From NCBI GenBank assembly GCA_945903465.1, contig CAMDOF010000009.1:1-64000 (forward strand): a stretch of 64,000 bases of DNA, in the 5' to 3' direction. The notes beneath the pieces were generated by a model that saw only the letters and a program-made list of their open reading frames with translations, made no database searches and had not been told where the DNA came from. This stretch comes from Opitutus sp. GAS368. Its GTDB lineage: Bacteria; Verrucomicrobiota; Verrucomicrobiia; Opitutales; Opitutaceae. The position numbers and the translations under genes are program-made. This document shows positions 17,567 through 26,877 of this stretch, in pieces. The first letter of the stretch is position 1. Each line of letters starts with the position of its first letter.

Positions 17567-17898
17567 GGTGGGTATCCTTTTGTTGAGTTGACTCACTCTC
17601 GGAATGGAAGTTTCCCCGAGAGCATCAGTGGTTATCAACGAGCCGAGCCACCCGAAGCAAGCCTCGTCGATGCTAATCTGCGAGGTTGTCTCCCCTCGGG
17701 CGCCGGCCGCGCCACCTACGTGCGAGCACTTTTAAAAACCCTCACCGCCGCTCAGCCGCTCCTTCCCGACACCGGCTTAGTCTCGCGAAAAAATGCTCGC
17801 CCGCCCATTTTGAGGCGAGACGACACCCCACCGCTCCGGCGGTATTCAGCGAATAATCCCCTCGTTAATTTCCTCGTTTAAATTATCAAAAGTCATCT

Positions 17899-18723
17899 GT
17901 GATTCAATACACCTTTAAATTTACCGACGGTCAGTCGATTGATTTCAACGTAGATTTCACAAGCCCGCCGCCACCGGTATCGGCGGCACCCACGCCCGCA
18001 TTTTGGACCAAGCTGGACTATTGCCAGTGCCCCCGGTGCCCGTTGGCCGCCGCCGATCATTCCCACTGCCCCGCCGCCCTCGCCCTCGAGCAGGTCGTCG
18101 CGCGCTTCGCTAGCTCCACTTCATTCGAGGAGGTCGACGTCGAGGTCCGCAGCACCGAGCGCACCGTCGTAAAAAAAACCGACACGCAATCCGCGCTCCG
18201 CTCGCTCATGGGCCTAAAACTCGCCAATTGCGGCTGCCCAATCCTCGCCCGCTTGCGGGGTCCGGCGCGAATGCATTTACCCTTTGCGAATTTCGAAGAA
18301 ACCCTCTTCCGCATGGTCGGGTCGTATTTAATAAAGCAATACACGGTAGCCAGCCACGGCGGCACTCCCGACTGGAAACTGACTGGACTCAATCAGCTCT
18401 ACACCGAACTGCAGACTGTAAATATCTGGCTCAAGCGGCGCTTTGATGCGCTCAATCAAAAGGACGCCAACCTGAACGCGGTCATCGCCTTTCTCACTTT
18501 CTCGAGCCGCATCTCGCTCTCGATCGAAGAACAGCTCTCCGAGCTGACGCCGTTTATGATCGACAGCGATGCCCCCGCGCCGGCGGACGCGACTCCGGCC
18601 GGGGCTCCGGTCGGAAATCCTCCGACGGTCACTTCTGCAGCGACACCGGACGCCACCACCCCTTTGCCGCCCGCCGCACTGGCGACCCCAGCGCCCCGCA
18701 TAAGGATGAAGCGCCGCGAGTGA
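17899..18723 (+). CDS. Cysteine-motif protein, probably of the DUF6901 type
   Basis: A 274-residue soluble protein. It starts with a short beta-rich part (QYTFKFTDGQSIDFNVDF), then a cysteine cluster DYCQCPRCPL...HCPAA near residues 42-58, and later NCGCPIL near 112. A helical region follows (FEETLFRMVGSYLIKQY, DWKLTGLNQLYTELQ) and then a Pro/Ala-rich tail ending in RIRMKRRE. The order matches my recollection of DUF6901, which has no assigned function; the cysteines could bind zinc. The start is a GTG. The gene stands alone with no neighbour on its strand. Confidence 0.6.
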   Translation: MIQYTFKFTDGQSIDFNVDFTSPPPPVSAAPTPAFWTKLDYCQCPRCPLAAADHSHCPAALALEQVVARFASSTSFEEVDVEVRSTERTVVKKTDTQSALRSLMGLKLANCGCPILARLRGPARMHLPFANFEETLFRMVGSYLIKQYTVASHGGTPDWKLTGLNQLYTELQTVNIWLKRRFDALNQKDANLNAVIAFLTFSSRISLSIEEQLSELTPFMIDSDAPAPADATPAGAPVGNPPTVTSAATPDATTPLPPAALATPAPRIRMKRRE

Positions 18724-18855
18724 GGCGATCCCGCGACCACCCGCGCGCCTGCTGATTATCCGCCGACGCGGGTCTGCACCGCGCAGCGTCGGGCGCTTGC
18801 GCCCGGCCGATCTGCCACCCGCCCCGAGCACCCGGCCCGCGATCACGCCACGCCT

Positions 18856-19620
18856 TTACGGCCCGAGCACGATCCGATAAAAACCCGGAGCCAGCCGGTC
18901 ACCGATCCGAAATCGCTTGGTCAGAAAATTCCTGAAATGAATATCCACTTCCTCGACGGTGGAGGTCGTGGAAACCACCAAAGGTGCGGCGAGGCCCGCG
19001 CGATCGACGGCAGCTAATAACTCAAAGGGTTCCCACCCCTGGTCGGTCGGCGGCTTCGCCTCGAGCGCGAGCACGGCCGCCAGCACCCGCTGCCCCGTCT
19101 CCGTCGAAAATACCTCGAGCCGCCCGCCTTGTTGGACCAACTCGCTCGGCACGGCCGCGCTTCGCCCAAAGCCACCCAGCTCAAGCCCGCCCGCGTCAAC
19201 CGAGAGCATATCAACCGAGCGCACGTGGTCTAACGGGAGTCCGCTCATCGTCACTACGGGAGGGAGCATCCGCGCGACCGATGGACCCGCTTCCGACGAG
19301 CCCAGCCTCAAAATTTCGTTATCGAGAAAAGTCCGGCCGGCTTCTCGCCGTGGTTCCGGCAACGTCGCGTTAAAGGAAGTCGGCAGAAAAAGCGGTCGTA
19401 GATCGCGTATTTCAGTTTCCGCGCGGAGCACGGCATCGGTCCCGGCGGCTCGCACCATTACGATGACCGGTGGGCGGGCGGGCACTATCGCCGACCCGAC
19501 CGCCAAGGCCGCCACCGGCTGCTGAAAAAGCCCCACGCCTAAAGCCACCAGTCCACTCGCCAACCCGAAGGCGACGCCCCAGCGAAGGTTTTCCCTGAAG
19601 AATGATCGCCTCACCGTCAA
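18856..19620 (-). CDS. Single-pass membrane protein at the TonB position of an Exb operon, family unknown
   Basis: A 254-residue protein with one N-terminal membrane helix (WGVAFGLASGLVALGVGLF) and a periplasmic region of about 215 residues. The ATG overlaps the stop of the exbD-like gene (ATGA), so it belongs to the same operon. It has the topology expected of TonB or TolA, but there is no Pro/Lys spacer and no recognisable TonB C-terminal domain. The end (FRIGDRLAPGFYRIVLG) is a short beta segment. It may be a lineage-specific substitute for the TonB/TolA partner, or a separate accessory factor. Confidence 0.6.
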   Translation of the reverse strand: MTVRRSFFRENLRWGVAFGLASGLVALGVGLFQQPVAALAVGSAIVPARPPVIVMVRAAGTDAVLRAETEIRDLRPLFLPTSFNATLPEPRREAGRTFLDNEILRLGSSEAGPSVARMLPPVVTMSGLPLDHVRSVDMLSVDAGGLELGGFGRSAAVPSELVQQGGRLEVFSTETGQRVLAAVLALEAKPPTDQGWEPFELLAAVDRAGLAAPLVVSTTSTVEEVDIHFRNFLTKRFRIGDRLAPGFYRIVLGP

Positions 19621-20066
19621 AGTCCCGGTTTTCGCGCACGAGTCAGCGCCTCTTCTGCCGCCCAGATGGAATCAAAACCGGCCTGGCGCGCAGCATTGGC
19701 GACCGCCGCCATCAGCGAAACGGGCACGCCATCACTGGCGCGGACGAGCAGCAACGGGGCGGGGAAACCGACGCCCTGCTGGCGCAACCAATCACCGAGC
19801 TCTTCGATTTTTCTCAGCCCAGCTCCCGTAAAAATCTGACCAGAGTTGGTAATGCTGATGACGTGGGTCGGCACGGCTCCGCTCGCGCTGGACCCATTGA
19901 CTGCGGGCAATCGAAAATCGACGCCCAACCCCGGGGAGACTACGTAGGCCGATCCGAAGAGCGAAAAAAACAGCACGATCAGGCCAATATTGACAAAAAA
20001 AAGCGCGTCAAAATTCCGCGGTTCAGGCTGCAGCTTGGTGGCTAATTCGAGTGGACGGGTAAGCAT
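19617..20066 (-). CDS. ExbD/TolR-like proton-channel subunit
   Basis: A 149-residue single-pass inner-membrane protein: FDALFFVNIGLIVLFFSLFG with Asp20 at the place of the proton-relaying Asp of ExbD/TolR, then PGLGVDFRLPA and a periplasmic C-terminal domain. In this family it works with a five- or seven-subunit ExbB/TolQ ring to convert proton motive force into motion. It lies between the ExbB-like gene and the unknown membrane protein, with a four-base overlap with the latter. Confidence 0.8.
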   Translation of the reverse strand: MLTRPLELATKLQPEPRNFDALFFVNIGLIVLFFSLFGSAYVVSPGLGVDFRLPAVNGSSASGAVPTHVISITNSGQIFTGAGLRKIEELGDWLRQQGVGFPAPLLLVRASDGVPVSLMAAVANAARQAGFDSIWAAEEALTRARKPGL

Positions 20067-20081
20067 GACCGAGGCGATGAA

Positions 20082-20738
20082 CTAGCTTCCGCCAGCGTGC
20101 TCGCCAGTTTTTTGGCTCCGGTATTCTAGCAGCAAGAAATTCATGATCTCGTTGCCCGACCATTCGACATCCCGAACAATCGAACGAACGCGGGCGGCTA
20201 GGAAATGATGCGCCAGATGCGCAGGAATCGCGAGCATGAGACTGGCCGCGGCACTGATGAGGGCCTGGCCCATGCCGACGGCTAGCACCGAGGCCAGCGC
20301 AAAGTTCCCGCCTTTCTCGAAGGCCAGAAAGGTCGTAATCATTCCGAGCGTTGTCCCCAATAAACCGACCAGCGGGGCCACTTGGGCGACGGCGGCGATA
20401 AGACCCAACCGACGTTCGAGCGCCGGCAGTTCGACGATACCGGCCTCTTGCACGTGAAAACGCATCGCCTCCGGCGATTTATCCGCGTGGAGGAGCGCCG
20501 CCTTGACCACGGCCGCCACAGGCCCGGGGGTTTCTTCGCAGACGGTCAGAGCCTCCACCAAACGACGCTTCGCCAGAATATTTTTTATACCCTCCACGAA
20601 CGCCTTCGCGCGGATTTGTCCCCGGTGCAAATAGAGGACGCGTTCGAGGAAAATGGTAAGACCGAGCACCGCGAGTGCGACGATCACCCACATGACGGAG
20701 CCGCCTTTGGCGAACCAGCTAAGATCAGAGCCAGACAT
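20082..20738 (-). CDS. ExbB/TolQ/MotA-like proton-channel subunit
   Basis: A 218-residue inner-membrane protein with three membrane helices: WVIVALAVLGLTIFLERVLY near the start, PLVGLLGTTLGMITTF and SAAASLMLAIPAHLAHHFLA. The LERRLGLIAAVAQVAPLVGLLGT and MGQALISAA blocks are diagnostic of the MotA/TolQ/ExbB family. The ATG one codon after a TTG is chosen as start. It is the second gene of a four-gene minus-strand operon after the TPR protein. Confidence 0.88.
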   Translation of the reverse strand: MSGSDLSWFAKGGSVMWVIVALAVLGLTIFLERVLYLHRGQIRAKAFVEGIKNILAKRRLVEALTVCEETPGPVAAVVKAALLHADKSPEAMRFHVQEAGIVELPALERRLGLIAAVAQVAPLVGLLGTTLGMITTFLAFEKGGNFALASVLAVGMGQALISAAASLMLAIPAHLAHHFLAARVRSIVRDVEWSGNEIMNFLLLEYRSQKTGEHAGGS

Positions 20739-20796
20739 CAATGAAAAGAGTTAAAGATGAAAACGCATCGGCAACCCGAAAGCGCGAGGATTAAGG

Positions 20797-23529
20797 TTAA
20801 GGTTTGATCGGGAGCACCCCTAATTGCTGCAACCGCGCGCGCGCCACAGCCTCGCCGTAGGGCAACCGCTTCTCCAACAGAAGACGATAGGCCGCCTTGG
20901 CCTCCTCGATCCGTCCTTGCCGTTCCAACACCTCGCCGAGTTCGCGCAACGTTCGCGCCAACCAGTAAAGACGCTTGGCCCCCGACTCAAACGCCTGCGT
21001 TTCCCCAACCAGAAATGGATCGACCACGTCTTGCCACCACACGCGCGCTGCCGCCGCCAGTTTACCACGCCGCTCCAGCAGTTTCCCCAAATTATAGCCC
21101 GCCTCGACCCGGACATCTTTCGGCGCATCTACCCGGTCGCGCAGTTCCTCAAAAATAAGCTGCGCCGCATCGGCATGGCTCTGCGTTTGGGGCGCATCCG
21201 CCGATGACTGCGCGTTGTGAGTTGCCGCCAGGGCGAGTTGCGCCAGGACCACGTCTGGGCGCCGACTATACTTGTTAACGATGTCTTCGTACGCACGCTG
21301 CGCGGCTGGAAAATCATTTAATTTACGAAAAATATCCCCTTGTTTAAGCCGAGCCGCAAAGACCAGATCAGCCTGACCCGCTGCCGGCGTTTTGGCCACG
21401 AGCTCAATCAGATCTTCGATTCGTTTATTCGCTTCTTGAAGATTTTCCGGCCGCCCCAAGCGCTCGGAGAGCAAGGCCAATCGGAACAGTGCGTAAGGCA
21501 CATACTCGCTGTTTTTATAATTACTATTATCCGTGAGGCTGATGAGCCGATTCCGCGCTTCATCGATTTTATCCTGCACCGCGTAGTATTCAGATTCGAT
21601 CAGGAATGATGAGCTCGCGGCATCCGTCATCGGGTATCTCTCCCGCAGCCCCTTCAGCGTCTCCAGCGCAGCTGGTTCCCGGCCCAGTGCAAACTCCGCC
21701 CGCGCTTTAAGCAGGACCGCCGTGCTGGCAATTTCCGTCCGTAAACCGATTTCGATTTCTCCTAAACTCGCCGCGAGCGCATCGGCCAATCTGACCGCGG
21801 CTTCTGCCTCATTGGATTCAAAGGCCAGTCGCGCTTGCAGCCAGGCCATGCGCACCCGCAATTCTGGTTGTAACGACGAATCGCTCGGAACCGGCTCACG
21901 CAGCAGTCTGTTTACACGCGTGTAAGCGGCTTGCATTCCGCTATCCCCCTCCAATTGCAGAGCGCGCGCCCAGCTCCATTCGGCCTGCCAGCGGTTTTCC
22001 AAGTCAAAGGAGGGATCGCGGGCCAGTGCATCGATCACTTCGCCGGCCGCGCCAGAGCCCGCTTTAATTTCCGCGAGCACCCGCTGGTACATCAACGCAC
22101 CCACCTTGGCCACGTCCCAGCCGTTGGGTCGCTCGGCCAAAACCGCCGTATAGGCATCGGCGGCCAGCCGGAAATCGTTGCGATCACCCGCCGTCAACCC
22201 CGCTCGAAACCGCGCCTCGGCCTCCAAGACCCCCAGCTCCATTCGCGCTCGAGGTAACTGCAGCGATCCGTTGCCTTTCGCCGTGCCATTCGGCGCCATT
22301 TCAGCGCGGGCCCGCTGCGCAAAATCCGCCGCGAGCCGAAACCGCCGCTGCTCCCAGGCCGAATGCAACAAGATGCTCAAAGCGTGAACCCGCAAAGGCG
22401 AACGGGGAAATTGCTTCAGGAGCGCCTGCGCATCCTCCTCAGCTGCGCCAAAATCTTTCTCCGCAAGCGCAAATTGCGCACGATAAAAATAGAGACTCTC
22501 CTTAATTGGATGCGCCGGGGTCGTCTCAATTAACGTCCGTAACCATCCAAGAAAGGGCGCCCGCTCCGGCTCAGCACTCGAATCAGCCGCGAGCAATTGC
22601 AAACCCTGCCGCTGCCGCTCGGGACTATTGCCCGTCTCCACAAGTTGAGTCAGCGCCCGACGACCGGCGCCAGTCCGCGTCTTATCGCCGAGCACCCCCA
22701 AAATCAACCGCAGCGTATCCCAAGCCTCCCGCTCGCTTCGTTGAATCGGAATAAGCACCGCCTGCAAAAATGTCACCGCATCGCCCCTTCGCCCCAGCAT
22801 ATCCAGCATCACCGTATAAGATTTCGCAAAATCATAACCCAAAGGGGTCCCTTGGAAGCGCTCATAATTGTCACGCGCAGACTTAAGATCAGACTCTTTC
22901 GGTGTTCCCACCGTCCGCAACCTGACCCTTTCGCCCGCCAATTGAAACCGCGCCTTGGCCAGTTCGTTCGGGGCCGCCGCTTCGGCCTTGGAATAAAACT
23001 CGTTCGCCTTGGCGATGGCGGCACCATCGCGCAGCGGTACCGTGTCTAAGAGCGCACCCGTCAAAAACCAATACCAAGGCCGATCGGGTGGCGCGAGGTC
23101 ATCCAGCTTAATTAAATCCCAGTGCGCTTGCGCCTCATCACGTTTTCCGAGGTAAAACGCCGCCAGCCCCGCGCGCATCCGCCAAGCCGCCCCCGCGGAC
23201 TCCTTTACCTCATCGAGAGCCACCACCGCTTCGTCGATCCGCCCACCATCCAAGAGGGCCGTCGCCAGCGCCAAGGTCAGCGCAAGGCGGTCAGCGGGGG
23301 CAACCTCCCGGGCCCGACGCAAAATGTCGGCCGCGATGAGGGGCAAACCCAAGTCTTGCGCCCGCTGCGCCGCCGACCGAGCGATCACCGACGCGCCCAG
23401 CGAAACCCCAGCCGTCGGCGGCACGAGCGGGATCGCCGGGTTCAAACTCACCCCGTCCTGACCTATCAGCAAAAGCGATAGGGCAACGCCCGCCCAGCCG
23501 CCGTAGAAAATTTTTCGAGTTCGACTCAC
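20797..23529 (-). CDS. Secreted tetratricopeptide-repeat protein heading an Exb operon
   Basis: About 910 residues with an N-terminal signal/anchor segment (YGGWAGVALSLLLIGQDG) followed by many degenerate TPR helices (for example ALTLALATALLDGGRIDEAV and the last repeat near EAKAAYRLLLEKRLPYGEAV). It probably acts in the periplasm as a scaffold for the Exb-type motor encoded just downstream. Start choice is uncertain: a GTG is taken here, because the hydrophobic segment starts 12 residues later; a TTG at 23568 would extend it into the 28-nt repeat that borders the adjacent island. The gap to the ExbB-like gene is 58 bp. Confidence 0.75.
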   Translation of the reverse strand: MSRTRKIFYGGWAGVALSLLLIGQDGVSLNPAIPLVPPTAGVSLGASVIARSAAQRAQDLGLPLIAADILRRAREVAPADRLALTLALATALLDGGRIDEAVVALDEVKESAGAAWRMRAGLAAFYLGKRDEAQAHWDLIKLDDLAPPDRPWYWFLTGALLDTVPLRDGAAIAKANEFYSKAEAAAPNELAKARFQLAGERVRLRTVGTPKESDLKSARDNYERFQGTPLGYDFAKSYTVMLDMLGRRGDAVTFLQAVLIPIQRSEREAWDTLRLILGVLGDKTRTGAGRRALTQLVETGNSPERQRQGLQLLAADSSAEPERAPFLGWLRTLIETTPAHPIKESLYFYRAQFALAEKDFGAAEEDAQALLKQFPRSPLRVHALSILLHSAWEQRRFRLAADFAQRARAEMAPNGTAKGNGSLQLPRARMELGVLEAEARFRAGLTAGDRNDFRLAADAYTAVLAERPNGWDVAKVGALMYQRVLAEIKAGSGAAGEVIDALARDPSFDLENRWQAEWSWARALQLEGDSGMQAAYTRVNRLLREPVPSDSSLQPELRVRMAWLQARLAFESNEAEAAVRLADALAASLGEIEIGLRTEIASTAVLLKARAEFALGREPAALETLKGLRERYPMTDAASSSFLIESEYYAVQDKIDEARNRLISLTDNSNYKNSEYVPYALFRLALLSERLGRPENLQEANKRIEDLIELVAKTPAAGQADLVFAARLKQGDIFRKLNDFPAAQRAYEDIVNKYSRRPDVVLAQLALAATHNAQSSADAPQTQSHADAAQLIFEELRDRVDAPKDVRVEAGYNLGKLLERRGKLAAAARVWWQDVVDPFLVGETQAFESGAKRLYWLARTLRELGEVLERQGRIEEAKAAYRLLLEKRLPYGEAVARARLQQLGVLPIKP

Positions 23530-23561
23530 GCGAGTTCCGAAGTAGCCAAACCTCGCCCCAA

Positions 23562-23589
23562 CAATCAACCGCGTTATGCAAAGTTAACC
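23562..23589. repeat. 28-nt direct repeat, left boundary of a probable island
   Basis: The sequence CAATCAACCGCGTTATGCAA continues into AGTTAACC and recurs with three changes at 30138-30165 in the same orientation, 6.5 kb away. Between the two copies lie an esterase, a sulfatase and a TonB-dependent receptor. It is a candidate attachment or target site, close to the start of the TPR gene. Confidence 0.6.
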
Positions 23590-23925
23590 GGTCGCATCAG
23601 TTAGCGAGAATTACGCACCCACCCAACCAACCATCCCCCGCACCCTATAATGACCCGATCGGGCTGCCCGCACCTCTCCTCAACAAAGCAAACGCCGCGC
23701 GCGCCTCTTCGTTCGTCCCACTCCCCCGCACGAGCATTGCTCGCGGCTGGCCATGCCCCATAACGGTTTTCACCGATTCACTCCAAAAAAGTTTACCCGA
23801 AGAGAGCGAGCCCAAGAACCGCGCCCCGTAGCCCGCGCGATCGCGGCGCTCTCGCTCATTCGCTGGCTTCCGCTAAAGCCGAGCATCCTGAACCGATGTC
23901 GTCCTGAACCGAACTCGCCGCCGTC
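23590..23925. other. No gene seen
   Basis: Between the left 28-nt repeat and the IS630-like relic there is no frame with family resemblance. A short imperfect repeat, CCTGAACCGATGTCGT followed by CCTGAACCGAACT, is visible near 23888. The stretch is probably boundary debris of the island. Confidence 0.45.
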
Positions 23926-24204
23926 TCAAGAAAAACCTTGGCGGCGGAGAGATGCTCGCAGCTTCGTTAAGAATTCTAGCGCGAGGCCGAAACCGATTTT
24001 GACTTGGTTGACCCAGCTCGCCGAGTTCGGGGTGAAGTAAAATTGCACGTCGGGATGTCGCGTGAGCCAGTCGTCGGATTCTTTATGGGTGCAGGCGTTG
24101 TCGAGAATTACGTGCAGTTCCCGATCCGGCGGTTCCGACCCAAGGGGCGATGGCTCAACCTTGTTCACCCTTCTGGTCGTCGCGGGATGGATCGCCCCCT
24201 CCAC
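23926..24204 (-). pseudogene. Relic of an IS630-family transposase
   Basis: The translated fragment contains [15 protein letters not shown], then [20 protein letters not shown] and WVNQVKIGF. This is the C-terminal half of the IS630 DDE domain: the second Asp in LDN, HKxxxVxxWLxxHP, FTPTSASWLNQVE. The last catalytic Glu, expected in NQVE, is replaced by Lys, and the first Asp region and the N-terminal helix-turn-helix are missing. It is inactive. It sits just inside the left end of the island. Confidence 0.8.
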
Positions 24205-24347
24205 GCATAAAACGTCTTCTCATGCTCACCCCGTGGAGTCTTTCCCCCAAGCTGCTTTTTCATCAGAGCGGCGCCGCACCATCACCGTTTGCGAAAATTT
24301 CAAGCGCAGCCTCGCTCTGGGCGCTCCGAGCCTTTTTGATCACAGCC

Positions 24348-25325
24348 ATGAAGTTCCCCTTGCTTCGTTGGACGCACGGCGTCCCGGCCCGCGCCGCCGC
24401 AGTTGCGCTGTTGGCGTGGACGTTGTTTCTCGCGCCGCTGAGCGCGCAGGAGGCCAAGAAAAAAGGCCCGCTAAAACCGAAGCCCGATCTGGCCGATGTG
24501 AAGTATGGGCCGCATGGGCGAAACGTGCTCGATCTGTGGCAGGCGAGGTCGGATACGCCGACGCCCCTTGTCGTCTTCATTCACGGCGGCGGGTTTCGGG
24601 CTGGGAGCAAGGAGGGCGTGCCGGTCGGGCTACTGACGCGGCTGCTGGCCAACGGTATTTCGGTCATGGCGATCAACTACCGGCTCTCCCCGGAAGTGAG
24701 TTTTCCCGCGCATTATCTCGACTCGGCCCGGTCGATCCAGTTCGCGCGCTCGAACGCGAAGGAATGGAACCTGGACCCAAAGCGCGTCGGCTCGACCGGC
24801 GGTTCGGCCGGCGCGGGGACTTCGCTGTGGATTGGGTTTCACGATGATCTGGCCGACGCGAGAAACCCCGATCCGGTGCTGCGCCAGTCATCGCGGCTCA
24901 CGTGCATGGCGGTCAACGGCGCGCAGAGTTCCTACGATCCGCGCGTCATTCGGGAGTGGGTCGGCGAGGCGGCCGCAAGGCACCCGGCGCTGCCGGATTT
25001 TTTCGGCGTGAAGCTGGACGAGATCGACACACCCCGCGCGCACAAAATCTACGAAGCCGCGTCGGCCATCAATTACCTGACCCGCGACGATCCGCCGGTG
25101 TATGCGTTTTACAGCGAGGGGCGAGTCCTGCCGGCGAATGCCAAGGACGGACAGGGGATTCATCACATCAACTTCGGGCTGCGGCTGAAGGCCCAGATGG
25201 ACGCGCTTGGCATCGAGTGTATCGTCCGTCACCGCGACGAAGGCGCCGATCCGAACGATGAGATGGCGGATTTTTTTATCCGGCAACTGACCGGGAAAAC
25301 GGCGAAATCCAACCCGGCGAAATAG
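24348..25325 (+). CDS. Secreted alpha/beta-hydrolase esterase
   Basis: A 325-residue esterase of the HGGG (BD-FAE/hormone-sensitive-lipase-like) type, exported by a signal peptide (cleavage near residue 34, after LSAQ). The oxyanion motif HGGGF is at residues 79-83 and the nucleophile elbow GGSAG at 151-155 gives Ser153. A C-terminal Asp/His pair ([10 protein letters not shown]) is a candidate for the rest of the triad. The ATG opens the signal peptide; a longer frame would start inside the transposon relic. It lies ten bases before the sulfatase, so the two are probably co-transcribed. Likely substrate: acyl groups on a polysaccharide. Confidence 0.85.
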   Translation: MKFPLLRWTHGVPARAAAVALLAWTLFLAPLSAQEAKKKGPLKPKPDLADVKYGPHGRNVLDLWQARSDTPTPLVVFIHGGGFRAGSKEGVPVGLLTRLLANGISVMAINYRLSPEVSFPAHYLDSARSIQFARSNAKEWNLDPKRVGSTGGSAGAGTSLWIGFHDDLADARNPDPVLRQSSRLTCMAVNGAQSSYDPRVIREWVGEAAARHPALPDFFGVKLDEIDTPRAHKIYEAASAINYLTRDDPPVYAFYSEGRVLPANAKDGQGIHHINFGLRLKAQMDALGIECIVRHRDEGADPNDEMADFFIRQLTGKTAKSNPAK

Positions 25326-25335
25326 ACGAGCCAAA

Positions 25336-26799
25336 ATGAAACGCTTCTCCGTTTTAGTGGTTATCACAGTGGCTTTGCTCTCTCGGTCAGCGGCGGCGGC
25401 GACGGTGCGGCAAAATGTTCTCTTCATCATGGCGGATGATTACCGGCCCGAACTCGCGAGCTACGGTTCGCCAGCGGTGACGCCGAATCTCGACCGGTTG
25501 GCGCGGCGGGCGGTGCAGTTTGACCGGGCCTATTGCCAGCAGGCGGTCTGCAACCCGTCGCGCTCGTCGATGCTCACGGGGCTGCGGCCCGATACGATCA
25601 AGATCTGGAACAACAGCACTCATTTCCGCGATCAAAATCCCGAAGTGCAGACGCTGCCGCAGCATTTTAAACAGAACGGCTACACCGCGCGGTGTGTGGG
25701 CAAGATATTCCACAACTGGCATACTGCGGTGAAGGGCGACGCGCGCTCCTGGAGCGCCCCGGAGTTCCTGCATTACGCGACCCATGGCGAAGACAGCCCG
25801 CAGGTCCAAGGCGCGATTCCACCGAACCAGGCCACGGGCGGGCCGCGAAAGTATCTCAACGTTTTCATGTGCGAGAGCCGCGACGTGCCCGACGAGGCCT
25901 ACTACGACGGCCGCGTGGCCGCCGAAGCGGTCCGCGTGCTGGGCGAGGTGAAGGATCAACCTTTCTTCCTCGCGGTCGGTTTTTGGAAACCACACGCACC
26001 GTTTAACGCGCCAAAGAAGTACTGGGACCTCTACGACCGCGCCAAGTTGCCGCCGCTCGATCCGAGGCGCCCGGTGGGAGCGCCTGAGATCGCGTTTCAC
26101 GACAGCCGCGAAATCCTCGGGCTGCCCGGCGAGCGCGTGACGCTGACACCCGCGCAGGAGTCGGAGATGCGCCACGGATACTTCGCCAACATCTCTTACA
26201 TGGATGCACAACTCGGGAAAGTGCTCGACGCGCTGGACCGGAGCGGCGTGGCAGATCGCACCATCGTGGTGTTCGTCGGCGACCACGGATATCATATCGG
26301 CGAGCACACGCAGTGGGGCAAGACGTCGAACTTCGAATTCGACGCGCGCCCGCCGTTGTTCATCGCTTCGCCGGGTTCGGCGCAGGCGGGGAAACGGACA
26401 AGCTCATTGGTTGAACTGATCGATTTGTTTCCCACGCTCGTCGACCTGTGCAAGCTGCCGGCCGTAGTCGGGCTCGAAGGAACCAGCCTTGTGCCGGTGC
26501 TCCGAAATCCCGCCGCCATAGTGAAGCCGGCGGCCTTTACGCAGCATCCGCGACCTGGATACTACGACCGCGAGCCCGAGAAAGTACCAAAAGCGATGGG
26601 CTGCAGTGTCCGGACAGCGCGCGTCCGCTATACCGAGTGGCGCGACTGGAAAACGGGCGACACGGTCGCGCGTGAACTGTATGTCGAAGCAGACGAGCCG
26701 GCGGAAACCCGCAACCGGGTCGACGATCCGTCGTTTGCCAGCGTACAGCGGGAAGCTGAGACGCTGCTGCGGGCGCGGTTCCCAAAGCAGGCGCACTGA
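25336..26799 (+). CDS. Secreted sulfatase, iduronate-2-sulfatase-like
   Basis: A 487-residue type I sulfatase with signal peptide (residues 1-22). The metal-binding Asp pair is at 34-35 (MADDYRPELASYG). The formylglycine motif is VCNPSRSSMLTGLRP, with Cys72-x-Pro74-Ser-Arg76, so it would need a formylglycine-generating enzyme, which is not in the window. A later FVGDHGYHIGEHTQWGK region also matches. The overall order of blocks is closest to iduronate-2-sulfatase-like enzymes acting on sulfated glycans. It sits between the esterase and the TonB-dependent receptor. Confidence 0.92.
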   Translation: MKRFSVLVVITVALLSRSAAAATVRQNVLFIMADDYRPELASYGSPAVTPNLDRLARRAVQFDRAYCQQAVCNPSRSSMLTGLRPDTIKIWNNSTHFRDQNPEVQTLPQHFKQNGYTARCVGKIFHNWHTAVKGDARSWSAPEFLHYATHGEDSPQVQGAIPPNQATGGPRKYLNVFMCESRDVPDEAYYDGRVAAEAVRVLGEVKDQPFFLAVGFWKPHAPFNAPKKYWDLYDRAKLPPLDPRRPVGAPEIAFHDSREILGLPGERVTLTPAQESEMRHGYFANISYMDAQLGKVLDALDRSGVADRTIVVFVGDHGYHIGEHTQWGKTSNFEFDARPPLFIASPGSAQAGKRTSSLVELIDLFPTLVDLCKLPAVVGLEGTSLVPVLRNPAAIVKPAAFTQHPRPGYYDREPEKVPKAMGCSVRTARVRYTEWRDWKTGDTVARELYVEADEPAETRNRVDDPSFASVQREAETLLRARFPKQAH

Positions 26800-26877
26800 G
26801 CTTCAACCGCCGAAGGGCGGCCCACCACGACCGGGCTATCCTGATTACTTTTCAGAGCGTCCCCGCAAAAAAATCCT

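Noticed and set aside
17387-17881. Plus-strand frame over the small basic protein and hairpin
   Set aside because: It is Arg/Leu-rich and antisense to the small protein; the hairpin and ribosome binding site support the minus strand.
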